A DNA stretch of 64,000 nt, from assembly GCA_019914995.1 (NCBI GenBank), contig CM034126.1, positions 10,483,001 through 10,547,000 of the forward strand. Reading direction: 5' to 3'. Shown here piece by piece: positions 25,331 through 38,507 of this stretch (within the stretch, counting starts at the first letter, position 1; each line of letters opens with the position of its first letter). The notes below the pieces were generated by a model. The model saw nothing but the letters and a program-made list of their open reading frames with translations. It made no database searches and was not told where the DNA came from. Source of the stretch: Acanthochlamys bracteata. Taxonomy: Eukaryota; Streptophyta; Magnoliopsida; Pandanales; Velloziaceae. The translations under genes were made by a program, and so were the position numbers.

Positions 25331-25487
25331 CCTCGTGCACAAATTTATATCTAGCAATGTATTTTGAAAATATTGTTTTCCTCTTCTCTGTATGTCTGAG
25401 ATGGGTTTCTGTCGAGCATACTTGGAACCAAAACTGGAAGAGGTGCTTTATAAACCTAGGTACTAGTCATTTTTGTTTGCACAAACA

Positions 25488-25559
25488 GGTTCTATGGTGT
25501 AGTGGTTAGCACTCTGGACTTTGAATCCAGCGACCTGGGTTCGACTCCCGGTAGGACCT
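25488..25559 (+). tRNA. tRNA-Gln (UUG anticodon)
   Basis: A 72-base cloverleaf folds from GGTTCTA to TAGGACC (acceptor stem with one G-U pair) plus discriminator T. The anticodon arm is CTGGA-CTTTGAA-TCCAG with anticodon TTG (Gln, reads CAA). The T arm has the invariant GGTTCGA (CTGGGTTCGACTCCCGG), and TGGTGTAGTGGTTAGCAC forms the D arm and internal A box. There is no intron and CCA is not encoded. A TTTT run starts at the 3' end and acts as the Pol III terminator. A CAA lies just upstream, as is common before plant tRNA genes. It looks functional. Confidence 0.97.
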
Positions 25560-25562
25560 TTT

Positions 25563-28380
25563 GTTTTGGTTTTGGGTGAATAGCGTAGATTTCGAACAAT
25601 GGCCAGGTCATACCACAATGATATTCTATCGCATATCAACCTTGCAATGTTAGATCATCTACCATGGACGTTTCTCTATTACGTCTCGCATGGGTTAAAT
25701 ATGTTACAGCTCACTTACATTTTTTTCGTTATACGCATGGGTTAAGGTGTAGCTTTTTATTTCATACTTTCGCAACAGTGAGTTTATTAGTTAATAAATT
25801 GACTTGCCGAGAAACCATAGCCATTGACATACAGAAAATATTGGAAATTTGAGCTCTTAATTTATCTTAAAAAAAGATTAACTTTTTTTTATATATTTAA
25901 TTTTGAAAATCTAATAGAACAAGAATCTGAATAGTGTTACAATATGATAGCTACTAGATAGAGGTGGCAATTTGAATTACTATATTAGTTTCGAATCAAT
26001 TAATTTAATAATTAAAATTAAATTAGTTTAACTTTAATTCAGTTTAACTATAATTCAATTTGTAAATTTATACGGATCAAAATTGTCAATACTAATACAA
26101 TCTATTAATAATCAGATCAAATTCAGATTGACCCATTTAATAATTATAATTTTTAATTTTATATTTTTTAATTTCAGCGAAATTATAAAATCAGTTAAAA
26201 GTGCACGATATTTTTAGTGACTATATATAGTACATTTCGTCAAAATATACATTTTTAAAATATTTCTATCGATTATTAAAATATCCAAAAAGATTTTTTA
26301 TTTTTTATTTTCTGAAAACATGTGGTGACAGCTAAAATTTTATGATTATAAATACATATTAATAATTTTGATAAAATTTTTTATAAAAAATTATCTAACA
26401 AAATTTTGATAAAAATGCTTATACTAAATCTGAATTCGTCATTAAAAAAAAACCTACATAGTATATTTTCGATAATATTATAATTCTCATCCTACATACT
26501 AAAATATGCAAATAAATGATTAATTATTATATAATTTAATAACTTATAAATTACTATTATCGATTATTGTATTACTAATATTTTATTATAAGGTAAGAGA
26601 AAACCAAAATTTGCTTTTTCAAAAGATAGTAATCCGAATTGGTGGGTTAATTTTGAGTTAATTTGGATCAGTTTATTTAATAATCGGGTCAAATTTATTT
26701 AACCCTAACAATATATATATTTATATAGGTCAAATTTTTTAATCCTAAACTTAATTAAACGGATCAATTTTAAATTAAGTTTTCGGATTGGATCATATAT
26801 TACCACTCATACTACTAAATGAGTGCTATATATCCTTTAAATTTAGTTTTTTTTCCAAAAATTTTAGTTACAAAAAACTATGTTTTTAAATTTAGCCCAG
26901 TCGACTCAAAGACTGTTCGAATCAACCTGAAAATCGTTCAGATTAAATCGAATCAATATGGTTCGGTTGTACAATTAATTTTTCAATTTGGATCTAATTT
27001 AGTTCCAAATTGATAATTTTTGGATCGATTCGATTGATTGGATCTGTCAATACTGAGACAAGTTAGATCTTCCAAACTTTTATATAAGAATTATTGTCAT
27101 ATACCTTCCCACTTAAGCAATTCCGGTGTTGTTTGGCATTGCATTCCTGCCACTTCTTCTTCTATAACAGCACTTTTTATTTTTAATAACCTTTTTTACA
27201 ATATTTTAAAATTTTATTTAAAATTTAAAGTATAAAAAGTGTTATATGTTGTAAAATATTGTTATTATTTATATTTAATTTTTTTTTAAGATAAATATTT
27301 GAAACTCGTTTTCTAAAAAATTTTTGAAGTATCTTTTATTCTATAAAAAGGTTTTTTATTTTAAAGTCTCCCGTACGTTTCATAAGTGGCATTTTAAAAA
27401 AAATTGCTTATAATAAGGTGCTTTTCATAAAAATTAATTTTAGTGAAACTTTTTAGAAAATGAACTTATCTTTTTTTTACTTCAAAAATAATAAATTATA
27501 CATTTAATAATTCTATGATATATGATTCACGTATATTTTTCATATTTAAAAAAGTTAATTATTGTAAAGAGTTTCATAAGAAAGAACGCAAAAGTAGATG
27601 GAACAAGTTGGCATAGGCAATGCCAAACATTTCCCAAGTTTATTTCTTTAGAACCCACGTCCAAATTTTACAACCATTAATAGTAAGATTATTTAGTCCA
27701 ATCGAAACTTCTTATAAATTATTTCCCATTTATTTATTTATATAAATTACAACCTTTTTTCATATAAAAATACATTAGCATTTTCGTAATTATTTATTAT
27801 TTTTTTGAGTCAGATAGTTGCTGAAGTATAAAATCCTAAAATTGTTTACTATTTTAATTATCCACGTAAATAAGTAAATAATTTTTTCTACATTTTTAAT
27901 TATCCAAGTAAATAAACAACCACATAAAAAGTTCGCCTACTAGCCTGAACAGAAACTCCCAAATCTAACCACCCAAGGCACCATCTCATCACTCTTGGAA
28001 TCTTTTTAGCTTTACCTTTCCGTAACTAAACCCCTGACATTCCTTAAACACCCTTTTGTTACCTATACAATTACCCTTTAACCTTTAGTATCCATAATGC
28101 AATTTAGAGTAAGCTAGGAAGGGTATTATTGTAATAACGTACCATGCTCAGCTTTGGAGATCCCTTGCTCTTTATCCATCTCGATCGCTGGCGCACACAT
28201 CACTGATCCCACCAGCACAAATCTATGCAGCCGAAAATTTTCAGTTAAGTCCGACTAAAACTAGTTCGAGATGACACAATGGCAATTCTGTAAAAACTCA
28301 ATTCTGGATTGAGCAATACTCGATCAAGTATTCGGACAATATTGTCGGTTTGATATAATTTTCATGTTTGCGGCAGGCAG
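25563..28380. other. Intergenic AT-rich DNA with repeat remnants
   Basis: No gene is supported. The part at 25960-27080 contains many variants of tcaaattnatttaa, gggtcaaattt and ggttcggtt, as seen in decayed plant DNA transposon ends. A MITE-like block lies at about 27390-27590. From 27940 to 28300 the composition approaches that of the MED12 promoter region. Confidence 0.45.
27390..27590. mobile_element. MITE-like AT-rich element, same family as 59562-59812
   Basis: The block ataaggtgcttttcataaaa followed by gaacttatcttttttttactt and ttctatgatatatgattcac matches, piece by piece, the block in the first RIO1 intron (ataaggagctttttt, gagcttatcttttttctacc, ttttatgacgtacaattcat). It is non-coding. 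Its ends and target duplication are not resolved. Confidence 0.5.
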
Positions 28381-28388
28381 TATATAAG
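28381..28388 (+). promoter_or_regulatory. Probable TATA box of MED12
   Basis: TATATAAG stands about 25-40 bases before a CT-rich stretch (cgtctcccctctctcaactc), followed by a good donor site (gcgaag|gtatgc) at about 28486. This suggests a short non-coding first exon of MED12 starting near 28415. Inferred from motif order only. Confidence 0.45.
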
Positions 28389-29284
28389 CATAATCGATCA
28401 AGTATGTCGAAAATAAAGGACGAGAACCAAAAGGAGTCAAAAGACCCCCATCTTTGTTTTCGTCTCCCCTCTCTCAACTCGCGAAGGTATGCGTTCAATC
28501 TTTTCCTTCTGTTTTGAGAAAAATTTTAGTAGAATTCGTGTTAATTTTTGTTGCAGGTTGTTGTTTCTGGAGTGTTTTTTGAATTGAATTTCGGAAGAAT
28601 AAGGATTTCGATCTCTTAAACCCTAGCTTAGAGCTTGATTCCTGGATCTTCGGAGTTGAAAGAGAAGTTGATGTGAGGGAATTGATCCGAGCTTGCTTAT
28701 ATAGCTGTAGAATTTGAGGATTAGGGTTTTGAAGTTGGTCTGGTAGTTGAAAGTTGAAAGCTTTGGTTCTTGGCTTGTTTGGAACTGGTGATTTCTTTTT
28801 TACCGATTTGGAAACTCTTTTAGTTCTTGTGCTGTTTTTTTGAGCGTTTCTTATTCCAACTTTGATATTTCTCTTAATGTGTGATAGCTTTTCTTAATTC
28901 TTGGATTTGTTGCTGCTGTTGGTTCACCTCACTGCTGTAGTATGTTTACTTCTTCTGTGAGTGTTGCAGGGTTTTTCCAATAGCTGGTGATTCTGGCTTG
29001 CTAAGTGGTCAATTTGTTGCATTATTTTTAGATTCGAAGAGTTTCGATGCATTAGGTTTCTTTCCTGGGAATTGCCGACCAGTGAATTGTTTTGGAAGGA
29101 AATAAAGTGTGGCTTTGAGCTGCATTTGGTTACTTTCTTGATTGGCTTTCACACTGAGCAGCGGAAGCAAAGTTTTGGGATAGAGTGTTTTATGCTTCCA
29201 TCCTTGGAGATAAGGGTCAGCACCGTGCTTTGACGATTTTGGAGGGTAGCACTCGTTGGTTGTTGGGTCCAAATGCAATGACTA

Positions 29285-29413
29285 ATGCTGACAGATAACT
29301 TCGACAAAATTGTTCAGTGGGGTGCCGTATGCATCCGCAATAGAACTGGTGGCTTTGGAGGCATTATGCCGGTGACTGCAGGGAGAGATGCAACAAAAAT
29401 ATTCTGTTCCTAG
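29285..29413 (+). promoter_or_regulatory. Upstream reading frame (42 codons) overlapping the MED12 start
   Basis: An ATG at 29285 opens a frame ending at TAG 29411-29413. It overlaps the MED12 ATG (29388) by 26 bases in another phase. Two shorter frames (29273-29281 and 29278-29298) also precede the main start. If this leader is present in the mRNA, these would reduce MED12 translation. The effect is inferred. Confidence 0.5.
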
Positions 29414-30275
29414 CAGTGGTGGTGGAGTTAGTAACAGTGCAGTGGGTGGACCCTCACCTAGGGATGCTGGCAGGACAGATTCCTCCTTCTCGACTTCTAA
29501 TTTCTCTTTAAATTCCAGGTCAGCTCTAACTGATATTTCCTGATACTTGCTTTGAAATTTTCTTAGCAAACGTTAAAACCTTTCTGTCAGAAGTTTTGGA
29601 AGATTATGAGTTTTTAGTACTATTCTTTTATTATTATTATTTTAACCAGTAAGTGCTTTAGTAGCATGTGATTTATGAAGAATCTTTCTCATGCATTAAT
29701 TATTAACCCAAAAAAAGATCCATGCAACACCATATAACTTGCTGCATAGAATCTATACAGATTCTGTTTCATTACTATGTGAAACCAACTGCTTATGCAA
29801 TCAACATTTTTATAATGCAAATGTAGAGTATATTCAGGAAAGAGGTCTTATTGTGCGAGTGTTTTCCAAAGTAGGAATCATTTAATAAAAACTTTTTAAA
29901 TTCATGTTGGGGGAATATTTCATATGTTAAAAGAGAATCTTAAGGGAGTAGCTCCTATACTTCTATATGTTGTATGAGTGTTCTTCAGAATGAAGGGCCA
30001 TTTAATAAAAAAATAGCTATGGTATGTGGTGTTGAATTAGCTTCCATGTCTTGAAACGTAATCAACTTTTGTGGTGAATTGAGTCTTTCATATAAACAGA
30101 TTAGAGATAGGTGTTGAGAAGGATAAGTTTTAGGTCCTGCTATTATAAATTTTATGTTGCTAAATAGGAAGGCGTTCAGTAACACTTAATTCTTTTTTTG
30201 GTGGGTAATTTACAGCCATTTTCCAATTTGGTAAATAGTCTCGTTGTCAATGATGAAATTTTACTACTTCCTTTT

Positions 30276-30308
<33 letters not shown>

Positions 30309-31593
30309 ATTTGCCATATGGTAGAGCCCTTATTTCAACTTTTTAATGGTTCGAGTTGTCATTGATGCTCTTTGCTTCCATTATAGTTTCTAAAATGCAG
30401 CAACCGTTATACAGCTCAGAAAGGTTAACTTTCACCCCATGACTTAAAATATGCTAACTATAATATTCTCTTCCTGGATTCATGTACTCTTTCTCTGATG
30501 TCATTCTCTAAGTTCTTTAACTTCATGTCAGGCGAGCGTCACACCTTACTCCATACAAGCTTAGGTGCGAGAAAGATCCCCTTAGCAGCAGGTAATCCTC
30601 GTAGTGGGAAGTACCTTTGGATAAAGACTTTCATCTGCATGACAAACCATCATTATCTATGTGAAGCTAACCACCAGGCTATTATTAGTGCATTTCTTTC
30701 TTTTATTTGAATTTTAACTTTGATCCTTTGCAATCCATTGTAGACTTGGACCTCCAGACTTCTATCCCCAAACACCAAACTGCCGCGAAGAGACGCTCAC
30801 GAAGGAGTATCTACAGACTGGATACAAGGAGACTGTTGATGGAATTGAGGTAAGTTGTCTATATGCTATGCATTTTCTTTCAAAGTTTGAGTTTCCTTTG
30901 TCTATCTAATGGAAGATGCAGCTTGTTACTTACTTCAGCAGTTCCCTGATTTTAATGTCAAGTAGCATAGACTAAAACTTAAAGATTTTAATGTAAGTGT
31001 AGCCGAAAGTGGTCAATTGTATTTGTTCAAAAGAACTGTTGTCAAAGTTTGAAATTACATATTACTTCAGATTTTCTGAAGTATTCCTTTTATAAAATGT
31101 TCTTTTGTTGCCTTTTCGTTCTATTACAGTTGATTCATCTTTTCTCTATAGATGGAGTTGGTTTCCCTCATACATTCCCTTGGTTGTATTAGTCAGGTTA
31201 TAGTGCTTTAAAAATGGTTACTGATTCTGTCACTCAAATTCCTTTTTATAGAAAGACTGCAGGGTTTGCACATAATATGTGTTATCATGAGTAAGGTGCC
31301 ATTAAATGTTGGTTTTATTTAGAAACTCCGATTTTGTAGTGTGGTTTATCGTGAGATCTCATGACTTCAAGGATTGTACTTGAGTTATATCTTTTTAATG
31401 AGACATGTAGTTGATTTATACTTGGGGGTGTCGGGGGTAGAACGCACTCCCATTTCTTGCCGTCCGATCGCTTGACTGTGATTCAATCAAGCGATCATGG
31501 ACTGCAGAGCAAACATGCCATTTTCCTTCTAAAACACGGTGAATCGTGGCAGTCCAATTGCTTAATCAGATGCTAGAAATGGGAGTGCCCCCC

Positions 31594-31625
<32 letters not shown>

Positions 31626-34600
31626 TAAGGTGCAGATGCGCAATCTCATTTAAATCTCTATTGTTTGGTGTTTCTCAGGAAGCAAGAGAGAGTCACACGC
31701 TTGCTCAGAATTTTGTGAAGCCTGAATTTATCTTTAAATGCAAAGAGGTAAAGGATCCAGACTAACTCTTGAATGCTTTCAAAGGAACTTTTCGTTCCTG
31801 TTTGTTAGTTTGATGGATGTTTTGGTCCATCCTTCCGGTCATGAGATATCATGTCCTAGATCGACAATTTATCAAGGAAAATTAATATTCAACTCAGTTT
31901 TCTTTATCTATGATGTATTTTTCAGCTTGTCTCTATGGCTTTTAATGTTAGGAAGTGCTCATCTTAATAGAATTTTCAATACCAGAATCAAGATATGGTG
32001 TCTGCAGTTGTTTTAATCTTTTCGCATGCAGTGGACCCTTCTCCTTATATTGTGTACAACCCCTCATTTTGTTCTCCTAAAATGTGCATTTAGGAGGATT
32101 CGTCTTATTTCCCTTACATCCCTCTTCTAAATTTCTAGTATTTGCATGCAAAAATATTATTTTTATCCTTGTACTTTTCAATTATTAATGCCTACTTTGT
32201 TCCTCTTTTATCCTTTTTCCTTGTTACTGACAGGTGTTTGATCAAGCTGAATATATGTATGGACTTGTAATGTCTAACTAAGTATCGCTATTGGAATTGC
32301 ATATTTAGCTTCTCAGTCAAATGAAAGAACTATATCATATAGGTTTGATTAGAAAGCAAATTGCACCAAGGATTTGTTTAGAGCCATATGCATTTATTTT
32401 TAAAGTTTGCATTTTTCAATATGTTTGTGTTTGAGGTCCAATCCCAACCCTGTTAGAAATAGTAGCTTATCTAAATGACAGGCACTAAGGGTTTTGCAGG
32501 TAGAGTATACAAGAAGGTAAGCTACTAGCTAAAACAACTTACTGAAATATACCACTTCTAGCGAGCAGGTCAAGCTGAAATAACACAGGGTACTAGCATT
32601 CTAGTCCAACTTCTGTAGATAGCTAGAACGAAAAAATGTAATGATTGAAGCTCTAACAGATGCAGTTAGCTTTTTGCTGGAAGTTGGAGGCTGAAGATAG
32701 TAAATGCCTACAAAATGAGGATTGAGTTGTTGCCACCTGCAAGTATGAAAAAGCTGGTGAAGCTAAAAACTAGCACTAAGTATGTCGCTAACTAAGCGCC
32801 ATCATACAATTTTCAATCAATGAGTGGTTTATTGCAATTGATTACAGTCAACTGTTTAAGTATTCTATTCATTTTTTTAAAAGGACGACAGTAGTGTGAA
32901 CATCCTGATGTAGATACTTTTGCCAAAAGGGTAGAGACGTTGGCTGTGATTATTTGTTTTCACTTTTAGTATTTGATATTTTTCTTGGAAACTCAAGCTA
33001 GTACTATAGTCTTGTTACAATGGACAGTGGGATTATCTTATTATAATGTCTTGGATGCTGGTTTACAATTAGCATCATTTTTACTGTCTTTTTCAGGCTC
33101 TGCGAAAACGGCTTAGGGCTATCAATGAGTCCCGTGCACAAAAGAGGAAGGTAAGTCATTATGGTTTCAAACGTAATACAAGTGCTGTACTGGTTAAGAA
33201 TTCAGTTTTTGGTTTTTTTAACTGACTGTAGAGGACTAAACATATACTTGGCAACAGGCTGGCCAAGTTTACGGAGTACCTCTTTCTGGTCCTTTGTTAT
33301 TTAAGCCTGGTGCTTTTCCAGAACAAAGAGCATGCGGCGAAGACTTCAGAAGGAAATGGATTGAGGTACATTACAACCTATAAAAGATTTAAGGATTGTT
33401 TAGTGGATTCTCCCTTATCTGCAGCATCTTGAGATTATTGAACTAGAAATAATATTTTAGCAGTGTTCTTTGATAAACATGCGCAACCATGCATGTCAAT
33501 GATTTTAGATAGTATTCATGCAATGTACTCTTCAATGTTTGTGATGTACATAGGACATTGATGCAACTGAATTCAAGTTGTCTTGCATTGCATGAGATAA
33601 ATTGTTCTAATTTTTTAGGCCATAAATTGTACTAGCATTGTGCACATATGACTAATAACCTTGCCCCTTAGTATATTTAATCTAAAGTTTACTAGTTAAT
33701 TAATGCTCAGGGGCATTTGAGTTTACTTGATGACAAAAATTAAACTTCAAGAAACTTAGGCCTTAAATGTTTATCAGATGCTGATTGCTCATTACAGGGT
33801 ACCTATTATACTTAAGCTAAATGAGAACTAGTTCAGAGCTCTCGGGTTTAACCAGATGTGAATGTGCTGAAACTTATTTCTTGTTTTGTACCATGTAAAA
33901 AGTTGAATGTTTGAATCAATAATATTATCTCTCCTCTGTTTCTAAGTTACAGGACTGTTTACCACATTAGCCAAATCATTTCGTTTGTCTACTTGTGTTT
34001 ATCTAATCAATATGTTGATGCACTTCTATACTTTGAGTCCTAAATTTTTCACTCATCTACTTTTTTAACATAATTGATGGTATCATCAACGGTCTAACAG
34101 CAATGTTTAAGTAAATTGTTATTCGCAGTAATTCTGATGCTTTTTGAACACGTGGTTAATTGAAAGGCACTAATCTTCTTTCTTATACTTTCAGGGCCTA
34201 GCACAACACCACAAGAGGTTAGAGTCTTTAGCAGATCATATTCCTCATGGATACAGAAAGAAGTTATTATTTGAGGTTCTTATTCGTCATAATGTGCCAC
34301 TGATACGAGCCACATGGTTTATCAAAGTCACATATCTCAATCAGGTTGGACACTTGAAAATGGATCATGGAAATGGATTTGATGTTCGTTCTTCATTTTG
34401 TGGAGTTTTTAAATATTGACTCAGATTCTGGCCTTTGACTAAATTCAGGTTCGTCCGGCCTCAACCAATGCATCTTCAGGGACACCAGATAAATCACAAA
34501 CTGCACGTAGCGACCTATGGACGAGGGATGTTATTGAATATTTGCAACAACTTTTAGATGAGTTGCTGTCCAGAGATGGTACCGTCACAGGTATATCCAT

Positions 34601-37600
34601 CCGGGATTCCTCATCCCAAAATCTTCTTCCCGGTGCAACGCACTATAGAAGTGATCCATGCACTTCAACACATGATGCTGAGGAACCTTCACTGCAATCC
34701 AAGTGGTCTTATATGGTGCGATTATTACAATGGCATTATGGGGAAGGCTTGCTCCTCCCATCACTTCTCATAGAATGGTCTCTGAATCAAGCTCTGGTAA
34801 TTGCTCATTTCGTGAGTTTAGAACTTAAACCATATTTCAACTATAACTGCTTCTGTTCTATTCATTAAAATGTGCACGTTTAACTCATTTATTCAGGAAA
34901 AGGAATCACCTGATGCTCTTGAGTTGCTTTTGCCAATCATTTATGTATTTCTAGAACGGCTCGCATACTCACAGTCATATGTACGCATCTTTGTGGAATT
35001 AACTATACGACACATAAATGATTTCTCTGCTTGTAGTTCTGGTGATTCGAATAATTTGAGGAAGCATTCCCTTGGTTCTACTATTACCGAAATGCTGAGA
35101 TTTCTGATTCTTTTGGTGCCCGATACTTTTGTCTCCTTGGATTGTTTTCCTCTACCTGCATCTGTGGTTCCTAGTATACATGGCAGAGAAAATTATCTAG
35201 ATGCTCTGGACAGTACAGATCATATTAACTTTGATACACAAGTTAGTTACCTCAGATACTTGTCATTTGGATATATTGCTTCTTCTCTTCAGAAACGTGC
35301 TACAAATCTTGCAAAGGTAGTGAATCCTCGCCTGCAAGGTCCTGGGGTGGCTAAGATTGTGCAGGCCTTGGATAAAACTCTAACTGATGGTGATATTAAT
35401 GTTGCTTATAATGCTCTCTTCGAGGACTTCTCGGATGTAGCCACTGAAGAAGCCTGGATTACTGAAGTCAGTCCATACTTGCGTTCATCTTTAAATAGGA
35501 TTCGGACGGTCAGCCCATCTTTGATTTGCTCTGTATTTGTCCTTTGTGAGTGGGCAACATGTGATTATAGGCATTTTCGTACTTCAGTGCCAGAAAATTT
35601 GAAGTTGACTGGGAGGAAAGATTGTTGTCAAGTATATGTTGCAACTTTACTCTTAAAGCTTAGAAGAAACTATTTAAGCAGCTTAAAGAAAAGAGTGGAC
35701 ATCTTTGAAAGTCCAAGTCCTTTACATGACCTTCTAGTTTGTTGGATTGATCAGCATGAAATAGGAGACAGTGAAGGATTTGAGCGTTTAAATGCCCTTA
35801 CAATGGAACTCATTCGTAATGGCATATTTTATCCTCATGTATATGTGAGGCAGCTAATAGTTAGTGGTATTATGGATCATAGTGAAAGTTCATTGGATGT
35901 TACGAGGCAAATAAGACATCGCAGGATCCTAAAGCAGCTTCCTGGTGGATGTCTGCTTGTTGTTCTGGAAGAAGCAAAGATAGCTGATGCTTCTACACTA
36001 AGAGAGGTTGCACAGGTTTACTGTAATGAACGCCGTTTAGTGCTTCATGGTCATCTAGGTGACAACTTGCAGCCAACCAAGTCCCAGAATGTTGTTCCCA
36101 ATTTTGCTAAACCTTTAAAGAAAGGCCGTACCACTGTTTCTTGGGATGGTGCTTCACCGATGTCATTTGATAGTCAAACAGGCTTCAAGATTACTTCAGA
36201 TCCACTGTCCACTAAAAGCTCATCAAGAAACGTCCAAATTGATGTGCTAAAGAGAAAAATATTATCCTTGTTGCAAATACCAAATGCTTCCATGGTGCAA
36301 CCTGATGCTCACCCTGATGAATCTCAAGGGAGTACCAAGAGGCCTGTCAGTTTATCCAATATCAAAGCTGACGTTGATAGTACTCCGGGATGTGAAGAAT
36401 GTGGAAGATTCAAGAAGCAGAAGTTGAGTGATGAGAGGAGCATTTTTGTTCATGGAATTCCTGTAAGCCAGTCAGATGATGAAGATACTTGGTGGGTTAG
36501 GAAGGGGCTTAAAGCCCAAGAGTCGGTGAAGATTGAACCATCTTTGAAATCAGCAAAGCCTGCTTCACGAGGTAGGCGTAAGACTCAAAGTCTGGCTCAG
36601 TTAGCTGCTACCAGGATTGAGAGTAGCCAGGGGGCTTCGACAAGTCATGTATGTGACAGTAAAGTTAAATGCCTCCATCAAGGTGAACTTCCTAAAGAAG
36701 TTATTCAGATCAAGGCAGCACGATTTAGTGATATTGCTAAATCTATAAAACAGCTTAGATCTCTTGAGAAGAGGTTAATATCAATTTGGCTGTCAACTTT
36801 AGTTAAAAAACTTGTCGAAACAAATGAAAAGGCTGCTCCTAAAATGAATCATCCTGCTGTTGCCTTTTCTACTCCCCTTGAAGAGAGAGGCGATATGCAA
36901 TGGAAATTGGGTGAAGAGGAACTATCATCAATTTTGTACTTCTTGGATATTTGTTCAGATATACTTTCAGCCGTTAAGCTGCTGATATGGTTGCTGCCAA
37001 GGCCTCTTGTTGGACCAAGCCCTACTGGACATGCTGGGAGAAACATGATGCTTGTCAAACACAAAGAAAGCCATGTTTGTAGTGTAGCTGAAGGGTTTCT
37101 TCTATCATCTCTGCAGAGGTATATACTATGTCATGATTGCAAGTCTTTCTTATCGTTATTTAAACTTTTTGCAACTTGCCTTGTGACTTCTCCTAACAGT
37201 CTTACTAGTTCTTAATCTGGTTAATAAATATAGGTCAGTTTTATTTTCTGCAACAAGAATGCTTAATTTATCTTGATGCATGTTCTTGCCAATTATAGGA
37301 TTCTAGCTAGATAGTTTGTTGATAGGATGTGCTATGCAATGTTATTTCTATTGTTAACCGACAAAACTATGTTTTCACATCTTTTTTGTGTCATGCATCC
37401 TTAAGTGCTATTGCAGCATGTGGTTGTCACTTCTTTTTGATCTCTAATATCTGTACCTTCTGAAATCTGAGTGGTAACATAATCAGGAACTGCCTTTTCT
37501 AATGTTGTCCTCACCCTCTAAGGTTCGCAGAAGTCTTTGTAGTTTACAGAAATCCCTGAGGGGTGCCAAATATCGTTCTGCTATGTAGTTACCCGACATA

Positions 37601-37999
37601 TTCCTTAAGTTGTTTTGAGTTGTCTCCTTTCCCTATTTTATCTATTTAAATAATCTTTTTGGTCATGTTGCTCTGTTCCATTTGGTAATTGTATATGATT
37701 CATCCTGTCAATTGGTTTACATTTCAAATTCTCATTACTTGCCCAATGTGCTAGCAAGTTTTTGGTAATGTATCATTTCAGTTAATTGTTCTTGGAATTG
37801 AAGTATTTTTATTAACAATTTGTTGCAAGAACCAAATGAATATTTTCAGCATATGTTTGTTGATGTCAGTGGAACATGTACTAGAAACTGTCTTTCTAGA
37901 AGCTGCATAGAAAGTTATTTATTTTTGTCGAACAATGTGGCAACTAGCATCATTCCGGTAATTGTTATTAGGGGATCATTTATGGTCAACCTCTCTCTC

Positions 38000-38046
<47 letters not shown>

Positions 38047-38458
38047 GATAGAATATAGGCACATGTCATCTTAAAGCCATGTGTTTAGATGCCAGCCAAA
38101 ACTGGTTGGCGAGATTTTCAAATCTTATCTCCACCGTTGGATATGAAGAATCATGAGTTGGAAACACGTTGACAAAATTTTACCTCAGTCGGATTACGAA
38201 TTGACCTCCATCGGAACTCTTATTCTAAAATAAAAATTGACAAAAAATATATATTTTGTTTTTATGTCAGTTTGATCAAGAGTTCCGATAGAGGTTGATT
38301 CGTATTTCGATTTAGCTGAAATTTTGTCAACGTGTTTTCAACTCATGATTCTTCATTTCCAACATTGAAGATTGGATTTGGAGATCTCGCAGGCCATATT
38401 TTGCCGGCACATGCACACATGTGCCTATAAAGATGGCATGTGCCTTTATCCTATCTCT

Positions 38459-38507
<49 letters not shown>

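Noticed and set aside
30280..30306. Long T run in MED12 intron 1
   Set aside because: A homopolymer tract with no further structure; a similar A run is at 56282-56302 in a RIO1 intron.
37990..38506. CRISPR-like or satellite array
   Set aside because: The repeats are simple microsatellites and one inverted-repeat element, not spaced direct repeats with unique spacers.
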